The position numbers and the translations under genes were made by a program. The notes below the pieces were generated by a model. That model saw nothing but the letters and a program-made list of their open reading frames with translations, searched no databases and was not told the DNA's origin. Below, piece by piece: positions 37,098 through 44,827 of a stretch of 64,000 nucleotides of DNA (positions within the stretch are counted from its first letter, which is position 1; each line of letters opens with the position of its first letter). This DNA is from Vogesella sp. XCS3. GTDB lineage: Bacteria; Pseudomonadota; Gammaproteobacteria; Burkholderiales; Chromobacteriaceae. The stretch is taken from contig NZ_CP085530.1 of assembly GCF_020616155.1 (NCBI RefSeq), forward strand, positions 2,536,001 through 2,600,000, given 5' to 3'.

Positions 37098-37574
37098 GTG
37101 TTGCAATTGGATGCCGTAAAACTGGATAAGCTCGACCGCCGCATTCTGCAGGCGCTGCAGCGCGATGGCCGCATACAAAACGCTACCCTGGCGCAGCAGG
37201 TGGGGCTGTCGCCGTCCAGCTGCCTGCGCCGCGTGCGCCAGCTGGAAGATGCGGGGGTGATAAGCCGCTACGTGGCGGTGCTGGATGGCAGCAAGGTGGG
37301 CGCGGGGCTCACGCTGTTTGCGCGGGTATGGCTCAAGGCGCAAGACGCGGACACCACCAACCACTTTATCCAGGCGGTGCGCGATATGCCGCAGGTGGTG
37401 GAATGCCACGTGATGGCGGGCGAGTGCGACATGCTGCTGCGCATTGTCACTACCGATCTGGCGTCGTACCGGCAGTTTCACGCGCACGAGCTCACGCGCA
37501 TTGCCAGCGTGCAAAGCGTGAAAACCGAAGTGCCAATGGAAACCGCCAAGCTCACCCACGCGCTGCCCTTGTAA
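37098..37574 (+). CDS. Lrp/AsnC family transcriptional regulator
   Basis: A 158-residue Lrp-type regulator, starting at a GTG. The winged helix shows LDRRILQALQRDGRIQNATLAQQVGLSPSSCLRRVRQLEDAGVI, and the C-terminal RAM effector domain has VVECHVMAGECDMLLRIVTTDLASY. It probably senses an amino acid and controls the divergent LysE exporter. Its TAA stop lies exactly at the start of a copy of the dispersed 13-mer (37573-37585), the same junction as in the second Lrp gene at 52718. Confidence 0.93.
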   Translation: MLQLDAVKLDKLDRRILQALQRDGRIQNATLAQQVGLSPSSCLRRVRQLEDAGVISRYVAVLDGSKVGAGLTLFARVWLKAQDADTTNHFIQAVRDMPQVVECHVMAGECDMLLRIVTTDLASYRQFHAHELTRIASVQSVKTEVPMETAKLTHALPL

Positions 37575-37585
37575 GGTTGGCCGCA
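37573..37585 (+). repeat. Dispersed 13-mer overlapping the lrp stop codon
   Basis: The first two bases (AA) are shared with the TAA stop of the Lrp gene. Confidence 0.8.
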
Positions 37586-37617
37586 GGGGCGGCTTGCCCC
37601 CTACCAGATAGTGCAAA

Positions 37618-37644
37618 CAGCCCGCCCTAGGCTGGGGCGGGCTG
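37618..37644 (-). terminator. Hairpin between lrp and the 41-aa gene
   Basis: CAGCCCGCCC and GGGCGGGCTG form a perfect 10-bp stem with a 7-base loop. On the minus strand it is followed by TTTGC, a weak T-tail. It lies about 30 bp after the stop of the 41-residue gene. Confidence 0.5.
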
Positions 37645-37674
37645 GCACGGCGGCTTGCTACCCGCCCGTGTGTT

Positions 37675-37800
37675 TTATGTCTGCTGGCGAGCCTGGCGGC
37701 GGGCGCGCTCGGCGTAGGCTTGCATGGCCATGGCGGTGGCAAAACCGGCTGCGTACACCAGGCCAAAGGCGCGCAAATACAGCATAGGGTTATAAGGCAT
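37675..37800 (-). CDS. 41-residue membrane microprotein
   Basis: A small frame of 41 residues, MPYNPMLYLRAFGLVYAAGF then ATAMAMQAYAERARRQARQQT. It begins 2 bp after the stop of the YaaW-family gene, in the same direction, and so is probably translated by coupling. One hydrophobic helix (about 6-26) is followed by a strongly basic amphipathic tail rich in Ala and Arg. No family is known to me. Position, charge pattern and host-like codon use argue that it is real; the length leaves some doubt. Confidence 0.55.
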   Translation of the reverse strand: MPYNPMLYLRAFGLVYAAGFATAMAMQAYAERARRQARQQT

Positions 37801-37802
37801 GA

Positions 37803-38675
37803 TCAGGCTCCGGCCAGCGCGGTACCGCAGTCGCGGCAAAAGCGCGCGCTACGCGGGTTGTCGGTTTCGCATGCCGGACAGTCTTGGTTTAGCGCGGCGT
37901 GCAGTGCTTTCTGGCGCATATAGGCCAGCTGTACCACGCACGGAATGGTCACGCGGGAAGCAGGGCTGGCCAGGTCTGCCAGTGTCCATATCCCCGTTAC
38001 TGCCATGCCTACCGGCCCCAGCAGCACACTCATGGTTCGCATCAGTGTTTGGTTCGCAACCAGGGTCAGGCCACGGCCCAGCAGCGTTTTGGCGATGGCG
38101 TTGGCCACAACCAGCGCAAGCCGGTAAGTGGCAAAACCACCAGCCCGGCCTGCCATCAATACGGCGGCTGTCACTGTGCCACCCAGCGTGATGTCGCTAC
38201 CCAGCTCATGCTGCAGCTGCGCCCGCTCTTCGCTGCTCATCTGGTCGTAGGCCTGGGTAAATACCTTCAGCAGGATAGCCAGCTCGATATTGCTTACCTT
38301 GTCACTGGGGTCCACGACGGCTTTCAGGCTCTTGGCCACGTCGGCCACCAGCTCTTCGTAAGAGATATGTTTCTGCTCGCCACCCAGTACGCTGCCCATG
38401 GAAAGCTTGCTGCGGATATCGCGGTAGAAGTTGGCAAAGGTATTACCGCCAAAGGCCAGAATCTCGTGGGCAATCAGCTGGCGGTCTGCTGCGTGGTACA
38501 CGCCTACTTGCTTGCACACCATCAGCTTGTTGCATACGTCGGCAGCCAGTGTGATGCGGCCGGCACCACTATCGGTGATGTAGTCCACCAGAATGGCCAG
38601 ATCGTCGTTATCGGCCACCATCAGCAGCGGCAGCAGTTGGTCGGGGGTGGCGAGGAACTGGGTGTAGTCGGTCAT
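37803..38675 (-). CDS. YaaW/UPF0174-family protein with a C-terminal zinc ribbon
   Basis: A 290-residue protein from the ATG at 38675. The body resembles E. coli YaaW (UPF0174): LIAHEILAFGGNTFANFYRD near residue 62 and, near the end, GPVGMAVTGIWTLADLASPASRVTIPCVVQLAYMRQ. A hydrophobic central region (about 165-235) may associate with membrane. Unlike YaaW, it has an added zinc ribbon (CPACETDNPRSARFCRDCG) at the C terminus. The family's biochemical function is not established. It lies between an HTH regulator gene and the 41-residue gene, all with near-zero spacing. Confidence 0.75.
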   Translation of the reverse strand: MTDYTQFLATPDQLLPLLMVADNDDLAILVDYITDSGAGRITLAADVCNKLMVCKQVGVYHAADRQLIAHEILAFGGNTFANFYRDIRSKLSMGSVLGGEQKHISYEELVADVAKSLKAVVDPSDKVSNIELAILLKVFTQAYDQMSSEERAQLQHELGSDITLGGTVTAAVLMAGRAGGFATYRLALVVANAIAKTLLGRGLTLVANQTLMRTMSVLLGPVGMAVTGIWTLADLASPASRVTIPCVVQLAYMRQKALHAALNQDCPACETDNPRSARFCRDCGTALAGA

Positions 38676-38679
38676 GGTT

Positions 38680-39330
38680 TCAATCCGTCTGTACAGGGTA
38701 AGTTTGGCAAGGGGTAGACGCACCGATAATGGCGCACAGGGTCAGCAAGGTTGGCCGCAAACGCGAGTCCAGCCCGGTGATAGGGGGTGCCAGGCAAGTG
38801 GCGGCAATGGCGGCACGCTTGCCAGTGGCCGGCTCGTCTTGCGCTATGGCTTCGGCCTTTGTCAGCAGGCCCAGCGTGCGGGCCATGCTCATGCCGCCCT
38901 CGGCAATGGCCTGGTGGTTTATGTGCTGGCCGGGGCGGGTTATCTGGCCCGCCTGCTGCAGAAAGCTTTCGTCTTGCAAAGCGGTCATGTAGTAGTGCAC
39001 CGCGTTCACCAGCCGCGTCCAGTCATCCTGGCTCATTAGCAAAAAGGCGGGTGGTACCCCCAGGGTACCGGCCAGGGCGCAGAGCTTTTCCAATGTAGGG
39101 TTTGCAGGTTTGTCTTTACGCGCCGACAGGTACTGCGTCAGGGCTTGCCGGCTCACCCCTGCCGATTCCGCCAGGCTAAGCTGGCTGAGCGCGCGGACAC
39201 TTCCTTCTTCGTCTTCGCCCGCTGCTTGCAATATACGGCGCAGCGATTCTGAAAAATTGGCAGATACCGCCCTGAACGGGTGTTGCGCTAGCCCATCTAC
39301 ATGGGTGGGAGCGTTGAGCTCTGCGTGCAT
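38680..39330 (-). CDS. HTH (XRE-like) transcriptional regulator
   Basis: A 216-residue protein from the ATG at 39330. An XRE-type helix-turn-helix lies at about residues 40-90 (LAESAGVSRQALTQYLSARKDKPANPTLEKLCALAGTLGV). The C-terminal part (about 115-216) is unfamiliar; it ends with a hydrophobic stretch LRPTLLTLCAIIGAS. A perfect palindrome lies 12 bp upstream of its start, suggesting autoregulation. It is the first gene of a three-gene operon with the YaaW-family protein and the microprotein. The dispersed 13-mer is in-frame at 38747-38759. Confidence 0.8.
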   Translation of the reverse strand: MHAELNAPTHVDGLAQHPFRAVSANFSESLRRILQAAGEDEEGSVRALSQLSLAESAGVSRQALTQYLSARKDKPANPTLEKLCALAGTLGVPPAFLLMSQDDWTRLVNAVHYYMTALQDESFLQQAGQITRPGQHINHQAIAEGGMSMARTLGLLTKAEAIAQDEPATGKRAAIAATCLAPPITGLDSRLRPTLLTLCAIIGASTPCQTYPVQTD

Positions 39331-39341
39331 AATAAGATCCT

Positions 39342-39355
39342 TTCGATAAATCGAA
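39342..39355. promoter_or_regulatory. Palindromic operator candidate of the HTH/YaaW operon
   Basis: TTCGAT-AA-ATCGAA is a perfect 6-bp dyad immediately before the ribosome-binding site of the HTH gene. XRE regulators typically bind such short dyads. Confidence 0.5.
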
Positions 39356-39731
39356 TTATCAATAAGATCTAATATCACATCAAACCATTTTGCCCAATAA
39401 ACTAGGCAGCGTTATGCCATGCCACTGTCAGTGCCATGCATGCAGCTCATGGCAAGGGTGGCTAAGGCAACAGGGGGTATACACGGGGGGCCAATACAGG
39501 CCGGTGGTTCCAGGAGAAGGTTGGCCGCATGCCACCTGCCGGGGCATGGCAAAGAGAGGAACCGCATCAGGACAAAAACAGGGCACCAGCGCAATGCCTG
39601 CAGATGTTTTGCCACCCTGCCCCGCAGCCACGGGGCAGCTTGGCCATGCGGGGCACGGCGGTAGCCAGCACGCCGGGGTGGCTTCGGCAAGCCACCCCGG
39701 CACGCCACACCGCCGCCGCGCCGCCCGCTAG
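39356..39731. other. Intergenic region between the HTH operon and potF
   Basis: About 375 bp. Overlapping open frames exist on both strands, but none has a convincing start, composition or motif. It holds one 13-mer copy (39517-39529) and a CACCCCGG/CCGGGGTG-type hairpin at about 39672-39700 (GCCGGGGTGGC and GCCACCCCGGC), close to the potF stop, which could end potF transcription. Confidence 0.5.
39517..39529 (+). repeat. Dispersed 13-mer AAGGTTGGCCGCA, intergenic copy
   Basis: Exact copy in the non-coding stretch between the HTH operon and potF. Confidence 0.8.
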
Positions 39732-40823
39732 CTAGCGCCCGCTACGCAGCTGCTGCCAGATGCGTGTGTAGGCGTTGATGGTTTTCGGGTCGGGGGTCAG
39801 CGCCACAAAGCTGCCTTGCAGGTCGGCCGGCTGCGGGAAAATGGTGCGGTTGTTCACCAGCGCCGGTTTCATGAACGGGCGGGCGGCCAGCACGGCGGTG
39901 GCGTAGGCCACGTGGTTGGCGTTGGCAGCAGCGGTTTTGGGCTCCAGCATGGCGTTGATGTAGGCGTGAGCGTTGTCTACGTTAGCCGCATCGCGCGGTA
40001 TGGCCCACATGTCTACCCACAGGTCGGCGCCGGGTGCCAGCAGCGCCTGGATCTTGATGCCGTTGCGCGCTTCTTCGGCGCGCTGGCGCGCCAGGTTGAA
40101 GTCACCGTTGTAGCCCATGGCCACGCACAGGTCGCCGCTGGCCATCTGGTTGTAATAGCCGGACGAGGAAAACACCTTGTAGTACGGGCGCACGGCTTTG
40201 AGCTTGCTGGCTACCGCCTGGTAGTCGGCCAGCTTGTTGCTGTTGGGGTCAAAGCCGAAGTAATGCAGCGCGCCGGGGAAAAACTCGCTGGGCGAATCCA
40301 GCACGCTGATGCCGCAGCCTTGCAGCTTGGCGGCGTATTCGGGCTTGAACAGCAGGTCCCACGGGTTGGCCGGCAGCTTGCCGCCCAGCGCCTTGTTTAC
40401 CTTGTCTACATTGATGCCCACGGTGTTAAAGCCCCAGTAGTTGGGCACGCCGTAGCGCTGGCCGGGGTCGAACTGCTCCACGATCTTGAGGATGGCCGGG
40501 TCCAGGTGCTTGAGGTTGGGCAGCTTGGCTTTGTCCAATGGCAAAAACAGCCCGCCGCGTATGCCCAGCGCCAGCGTGTTGTGCGAGGGCACCACCACGT
40601 CGTAGCCGCTTTTGCCGGTCATCAGTTTGGCGCGCAGGATCTCGTTGCTGTCGAATACGTCGTAGCGCACCTTGATGCCGGTAGCGCGGGTGAAGTTGGC
40701 GTTGGTGTTGTCGGCCACGTAGTCGGTCCAGTTGTACACGTTCACCACACCGGCGGCGTGGCAGGCCAGCGTGGTAGCAGCTAGCGCAATGGCCAGCAGC
40801 GGGCGGTAGATCGATGCAGTCAT
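39732..40823 (-). CDS. potF: Putrescine/polyamine-binding periplasmic protein PotF-like
   Basis: A 363-residue polyamine-binding protein from the ATG at 40823; the signal peptide is MTASIYRPLLAIALAATTLA ending CHA. The mature N terminus VVNVYNWTDYVADNTNANFTRATGIKVRYDVFDSNE is characteristic of PotF/SpuD. GKSGYDVVVPSHN and GVPNYWGFNTVGIN are further matches. It captures putrescine or related polyamines for an ABC importer. No potGHI genes are beside it. It lies 10 bp after the PuuB-like oxidase gene, so uptake and oxidation of a polyamine seem to be joined in one operon. Confidence 0.9.
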   Translation of the reverse strand: MTASIYRPLLAIALAATTLACHAAGVVNVYNWTDYVADNTNANFTRATGIKVRYDVFDSNEILRAKLMTGKSGYDVVVPSHNTLALGIRGGLFLPLDKAKLPNLKHLDPAILKIVEQFDPGQRYGVPNYWGFNTVGINVDKVNKALGGKLPANPWDLLFKPEYAAKLQGCGISVLDSPSEFFPGALHYFGFDPNSNKLADYQAVASKLKAVRPYYKVFSSSGYYNQMASGDLCVAMGYNGDFNLARQRAEEARNGIKIQALLAPGADLWVDMWAIPRDAANVDNAHAYINAMLEPKTAAANANHVAYATAVLAARPFMKPALVNNRTIFPQPADLQGSFVALTPDPKTINAYTRIWQQLRSGR

Positions 40824-40833
40824 GCGGGGCTCC

Positions 40834-42192
40834 TCAAGCGGGTTCACTAAGACGGTCGCGCCAGGCGTAAGCGGTATAAGCAAGCTGCAGGCCCAGCTTT
40901 TGCAGCGCAGTGGCGGGCGGCAGCCGCGGGGCCAGGCCGTGCATGGCGCAGGCGGCTTCGGTGGCGGTGGGCGGCTGCCCGGCCATGGCGCGCGCCAGCG
41001 CCCGCCCCAGCCACGGCATGGTGCTGACGCCACTGCCAAAACAGCCGGCGGCGTGCCACACGCTGCCATCACCCGGCAGGGCGCCGTATTGCGGCAGCAG
41101 GCCGCGGTTGACGGCAATCAGCCCGCGCCAGAAGTAGTCGATGTCCACCCCGGCCCAGGCCGGAAAGCGTGCGGCCAACTGTGCCTGCAGCGCGGCGCGC
41201 TGGCGCTGGCCGCTGGCGTCGCTGCCGCTCAGGTCGCCACGGGCGCCAAACAGCAGGCGGCCGTCGGGCAGGCGGCGCCAGTAGCTCAGCAGGTGGCGGG
41301 TATCGAACATGGGCGTGTGGCTGTGGTAGCCGTAGGCGCCCCACTCCGCCGCGCTTAGCGGGCGGGTCACGATGATGTTGGAAATCACCGGCAGCGTACG
41401 GTGGCGTAGCTGCGGCGGCAGTACGCCAGGCAAATAGCCATTGGTAGCCAGCAGTAGCTGGCGGGCGTGTACCACGCTGCCGGGGGCGTACAAGGTGTGG
41501 CCGGTGGCGTGGCGCTGCCAGCAGCTTACTGGCTGCTGCGGCAGCAGCACGGCACCGTGGCGCTGCGCCGCTTGCGCCAGGCCGCACACCAGCGCCAGCG
41601 GGTTTAGCCCACCACCTTGCAGGATATGCAGTGCGCCGTGTTGCGCCGGGCCATCGTGCCCCATGCCGGCAAATACCTGGCGCGGCAGCAGGCGGCAGGC
41701 TACCGGCGTGTGCAGCCGCCAGGCGTCGTACTCGGCCTGCAGCCCGTCCCACGCCGCCGGGCTGTGCGCCACCACGTAGCTGCCGTCGCCACAGGCCTGG
41801 GTGGCGATGCCCTCCTCGGCCGCCAGCGTGGCCACCAGCTGCATGGCCTCGTTTTGCGCGGCCATGAAACCGGCAGCACCGGCCGGCCCTAGCTGGCGCA
41901 GCAGGCCGGCGTAGTCGTGCTTGGTGGCGGGCAGCGTGTTGAAACCGGCGTTGCGGCCGGACGCGCCCCAGCCTATGTCGCCCGCCTCCAGCACCGCTAC
42001 GCTGGCGCCGTGGTCGCGCGCCAGGTGCAGCGCCGCCGAAAGCCCGCAATAGCCACCGCCGATGATGGCCACATCCACCGTGTGCTCGCCGCTGCCGGGC
42101 GCCAGGGTTGGCCGCGCCGTGGTGGCGTGCCAGTAGCTGGGCGGGGTCAGCTGGGGGCGGTACTGGTCGGCGTGGTAAAAGGGCTGGTACAT
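40834..42192 (-). CDS. FAD-dependent amine oxidase, PuuB-like
   Basis: A 452-residue DAO-family flavoenzyme. The FAD-binding motif VDVAIIGGGYCGLSAALHLARDHGASVAVLEA (about 39-70) is followed by GWGASGRNAGFN, a hallmark of gamma-glutamylputrescine oxidase and related enzymes. The C-terminal GVDIDYFWRGLIAVNRGLLPQYG and WHAAGCFGSGVSTMPWLGRALA complete the fold. With PotF downstream, it likely oxidises gamma-glutamylputrescine or another amine; the ligase puuA is not in view. Divergent from a LysR-type regulator, the likely regulator. Confidence 0.85.
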   Translation of the reverse strand: MYQPFYHADQYRPQLTPPSYWHATTARPTLAPGSGEHTVDVAIIGGGYCGLSAALHLARDHGASVAVLEAGDIGWGASGRNAGFNTLPATKHDYAGLLRQLGPAGAAGFMAAQNEAMQLVATLAAEEGIATQACGDGSYVVAHSPAAWDGLQAEYDAWRLHTPVACRLLPRQVFAGMGHDGPAQHGALHILQGGGLNPLALVCGLAQAAQRHGAVLLPQQPVSCWQRHATGHTLYAPGSVVHARQLLLATNGYLPGVLPPQLRHRTLPVISNIIVTRPLSAAEWGAYGYHSHTPMFDTRHLLSYWRRLPDGRLLFGARGDLSGSDASGQRQRAALQAQLAARFPAWAGVDIDYFWRGLIAVNRGLLPQYGALPGDGSVWHAAGCFGSGVSTMPWLGRALARAMAGQPPTATEAACAMHGLAPRLPPATALQKLGLQLAYTAYAWRDRLSEPA

Positions 42193-42266
42193 GGCGGCTC
42201 CGCAAGTATTGCCACAGTGTGGCCAGCGCGCGGCGCTACCGGCAAGACACGCTTTTTGCTACCTTG

Positions 42267-42283
42267 TGTTAATTAATTTAACA
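42267..42283. promoter_or_regulatory. Operator candidate between the PuuB-like gene and its LysR regulator
   Basis: TGTTAA-TTAAT-TTAACA is a perfect 6-bp dyad in the 103-bp divergent promoter region, 13 bp before the LysR start codon. Its T-N11-A shape fits LysR-type sites. Confidence 0.5.
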
Positions 42284-42295
42284 GCTGGAGCCGCC

Positions 42296-43171
42296 ATGGC
42301 CCGCCGTCTGCCCCCGCTTAACAGTGTTCGCGCCTTTGAGGCCGCCGCGCGGCTAGGCAGCTTTGTGGCCGCCGCACAGGAGCTGAACGTCACGCAGCCG
42401 GCCATAGGCCGCCACGTGCGGCAGCTGGAAAGCTGGCTGGGGGTGGCGCTGTTCCAGCGCAATGCGCGTGGCGTGCAGCCCACCGCCGCCGGGGTGCAGT
42501 ATCTGGCCACCGCCAGCCGCCTGCTGGACGAGTTGGCCGCGGCCAGTGCCGCGCTGGCGCAGCCGCAGCCTGCCCTGCTACGGCTGATGGTAGTGCCGGG
42601 CCTGGCGCGGCGCTGGCTGGCCCCGCTGCTGGATAGCCTGCTGGACGAGCGCCCGGGGCTACGCCTGGCGATAGAGCCGCACGCCACCTTTTGCCAGCTG
42701 CAAGCGGGCCAGGCAGACCTGGGCCTGGTGGCCGACGATATCGCGCATTTGCCCGGCTACTACCACACGCTGGCGGTGCCGCCAGTGTTCCCGGTATGTA
42801 CCCCGGCCTATCTGGCGCAGCACGGCACACCGGCCAGCCCGGCCGCGCTACTGCAACACACGCTGATTCACGAGGACGACGGCGAATGGTGGCAGCTATG
42901 GTTGGCCGCACAAGGCCTGCACGTGCAGCTGCAGCCGCAGATGGTGTACTACAGCGCCGACCAGACGCTGGACGCCTGCTTGGCGCACAAGGGCATCGCG
43001 CTGGCCAACCCGCTATTGGTGGGGCCAGAGCTGGCCAGCGGCGCACTGGTACGGCCGCTAGCGCAGGCGGTGGCGCTGCAGGGCTACCACTTTATTCTGC
43101 CGCCTGGCGGCGCGGTGTCTGCAGATATGGCGTGGCTGATGGCGGCGCTATGCCTGCGGGCCACGGCCTGA
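42296..43171 (+). CDS. LysR-family regulator, GcvA-like
   Basis: A 291-residue LysR-type regulator from the ATG at 42296 (GGAG seven bases upstream). The N-terminal winged helix is of the GcvA/AmpR type: PPLNSVRAFEAAARLGSFVAAAQELNVTQPAIGRHVRQLESWLGVALFQRN. The effector domain follows from about 90. Divergent from the oxidase-potF operon and probably its regulator in response to polyamines (inference). It overlaps the convergent ClC gene by 24 bp at the 3' end. A core 11-mer of the dispersed repeat is in-frame at 42900. Confidence 0.9.
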   Translation: MARRLPPLNSVRAFEAAARLGSFVAAAQELNVTQPAIGRHVRQLESWLGVALFQRNARGVQPTAAGVQYLATASRLLDELAAASAALAQPQPALLRLMVVPGLARRWLAPLLDSLLDERPGLRLAIEPHATFCQLQAGQADLGLVADDIAHLPGYYHTLAVPPVFPVCTPAYLAQHGTPASPAALLQHTLIHEDDGEWWQLWLAAQGLHVQLQPQMVYYSADQTLDACLAHKGIALANPLLVGPELASGALVRPLAQAVALQGYHFILPPGGAVSADMAWLMAALCLRATA

Positions 43172-44479
43172 GGCATCACGTGGTGGCAGATAACGCTGCG
43201 CCAGCGTGTGGTACAGCGGCGGGCAGAGGCTGCGCGATACCAGGCTGGCAAGAAAGGCACTGGCAATCAGGCTGACCACCAGCGCGTGGCCGTCTATCAT
43301 CTCCATCACAATGACAAAGGCGGTAATCGGCGCCTGTGTCACCGCCGCCAGAAAAGCAGCCATCGATAGCGCAATCCAGGTACTGCTGCTCACCTGCCCC
43401 AGCCCCAGGTTAGCCAGGTCTTGCCCCACCCCCGCACCAATGGCCAGGCTGGGGGCAAATACCCCGCCTGGGATACCCGAAAAGTACGACAGCAGCGTGG
43501 CCAGCATTTTTTCCAGCGCATAAAACGGTGCCAGCGGCAGCGTGCCGGTTAGCGCCTGCTGGGTAGCGCCATAGCCGCTGCCATGCGCTGCCCCATCCGA
43601 CACATAACCCAGCACCGCCACCAGCAGGCCGCAAGCACCGGCAAACCACACCGGGTGGCGGCTGCGCAACCAGCCCGGCCAACCCGGCCATGGCCGCATG
43701 CCGGCTAGCATGGCGCGGGAAAACATGCCGCCCGCCAGGCCGCAAATAACCCCACTCAGCAGAATGGGCAGCGCCAGGCGGCTATCGGCCACAGGGATAC
43801 TGATGCGGCCAAAGTAGGTGTAGTTACCCTGCAGGGCAATGGCAATGATACCGGCCAGAATAATGGCGCTTAGCAGCACGCCATTGGTGCGGGCCTCGAA
43901 CTTGCGCCCCAGCTCTTCGATGGCAAACACAATACCGGCCAGCGGGGTATTGAATGCCGCGGCAATACCGGCAGCGCCGCCGGCAAGAATCAGGTCGTAA
44001 GGGCGCACGGGAAAACGGGTAGGCAACCAGGCGCGCATGGCGTGCATGACACTGGCGCCAACCTGGATAGACGGGCCTTCCCGGCCACTGGAAAAGCCCA
44101 CGCCCAAGCCAAGCACGCCCAGCAGCACTTTGCCCACCGCAATGCGCAGTGACACCAGCTTGCCAACGTGCGCTTGGTCATGATGATGGTGCAAGGCAGC
44201 CATCACCTGCGGTATACCGCTACCCTCGGCACCGGCAAAAAAGCGCCGCGTCAGCCACACAATCAACATGCCGCCCGCGGGTGTCAGCAGCAATGGCAAC
44301 CAGGGGCTGGCCTGCCTGGCCTGTTCGAACAGCGCAATAGCGTGCTCCACCAGCATGGCAAAGCCCACAATCAGCAGCGCCGCCAGCAAGGCCCCGCCCC
44401 AGATCACCACCCGGCCCTGCCAGGTACGCCAGTGCACCAACAGCCATAGTCTTTGCAGACTACGCAGCCCATGCTGCAT
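43148..44479 (-). CDS. ClC-family chloride channel/antiporter
   Basis: A ClC protein of about 443 residues. All the selectivity-filter motifs are visible: GSGIPQ (near 88), GREGPSIQVGA (near 130), GIPGGVFAPSLAIGAG (near 345) and a final conserved tyrosine region LYHTLAQRYL. It has about ten to twelve membrane helices and no C-terminal CBS domains. Gating-glutamate context GREGP is intact, consistent with a H+/Cl- antiporter like ClcA used in acid stress. The start is placed at the Met of MQHGLRS; a longer GTG-started frame reaches 44524. Single gene. Confidence 0.92.
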   Translation of the reverse strand: MQHGLRSLQRLWLLVHWRTWQGRVVIWGGALLAALLIVGFAMLVEHAIALFEQARQASPWLPLLLTPAGGMLIVWLTRRFFAGAEGSGIPQVMAALHHHHDQAHVGKLVSLRIAVGKVLLGVLGLGVGFSSGREGPSIQVGASVMHAMRAWLPTRFPVRPYDLILAGGAAGIAAAFNTPLAGIVFAIEELGRKFEARTNGVLLSAIILAGIIAIALQGNYTYFGRISIPVADSRLALPILLSGVICGLAGGMFSRAMLAGMRPWPGWPGWLRSRHPVWFAGACGLLVAVLGYVSDGAAHGSGYGATQQALTGTLPLAPFYALEKMLATLLSYFSGIPGGVFAPSLAIGAGVGQDLANLGLGQVSSSTWIALSMAAFLAAVTQAPITAFVIVMEMIDGHALVVSLIASAFLASLVSRSLCPPLYHTLAQRYLPPRDASGRGPQA

Positions 44480-44827
44480 GTTTTTCTCCCCGCCAAAAGG
44501 AAACGGGCGCGGCATCGCTGCCACGCCCGACTGACTGTTCCATATCTACACTGCACTTTCATACAGTGGCTGTACTCTATCACTTTATTAGTTTTGCCAA
44601 AAACCTTTTTTATTTATTGAACCGCTAAATGCGGCGGCGTTACCACACCCCCCGGCACCAGCGCGGCGCGTGCCGGGCCGCCGCGCCAGGGAGCCGCGTG
44701 GTACCATGCCGCCCTGCTGCCCGCCACGGGTAGCCCTGCCCTGCGGCCAACCTTGGCCGCCCCCTGTCGTTACCCGGCCCTGCGCCAGTGCGGCTTTACC
44801 TTTTCGGGTCGCCTGGCGGCTGTATTC
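44480..44827. other. Divergent promoter region between the ClC and ABC-F genes
   Basis: About 350 bp with no supported gene. It holds an AT-rich patch near 44570-44625 suited to promoters. At 44742-44760 the dispersed motif occurs as an overlapping inverted pair (TGCGGCCAA-CC-TTGGCCGC), about 70 bp before the ABC-F start. Confidence 0.5.
44742..44754 (-). repeat. Dispersed 13-mer, in an overlapping inverted pair
   Basis: Exact minus-strand copy; its end overlaps a plus-strand TTGGCCGC, forming a near-palindrome up to 44760. Confidence 0.8.
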
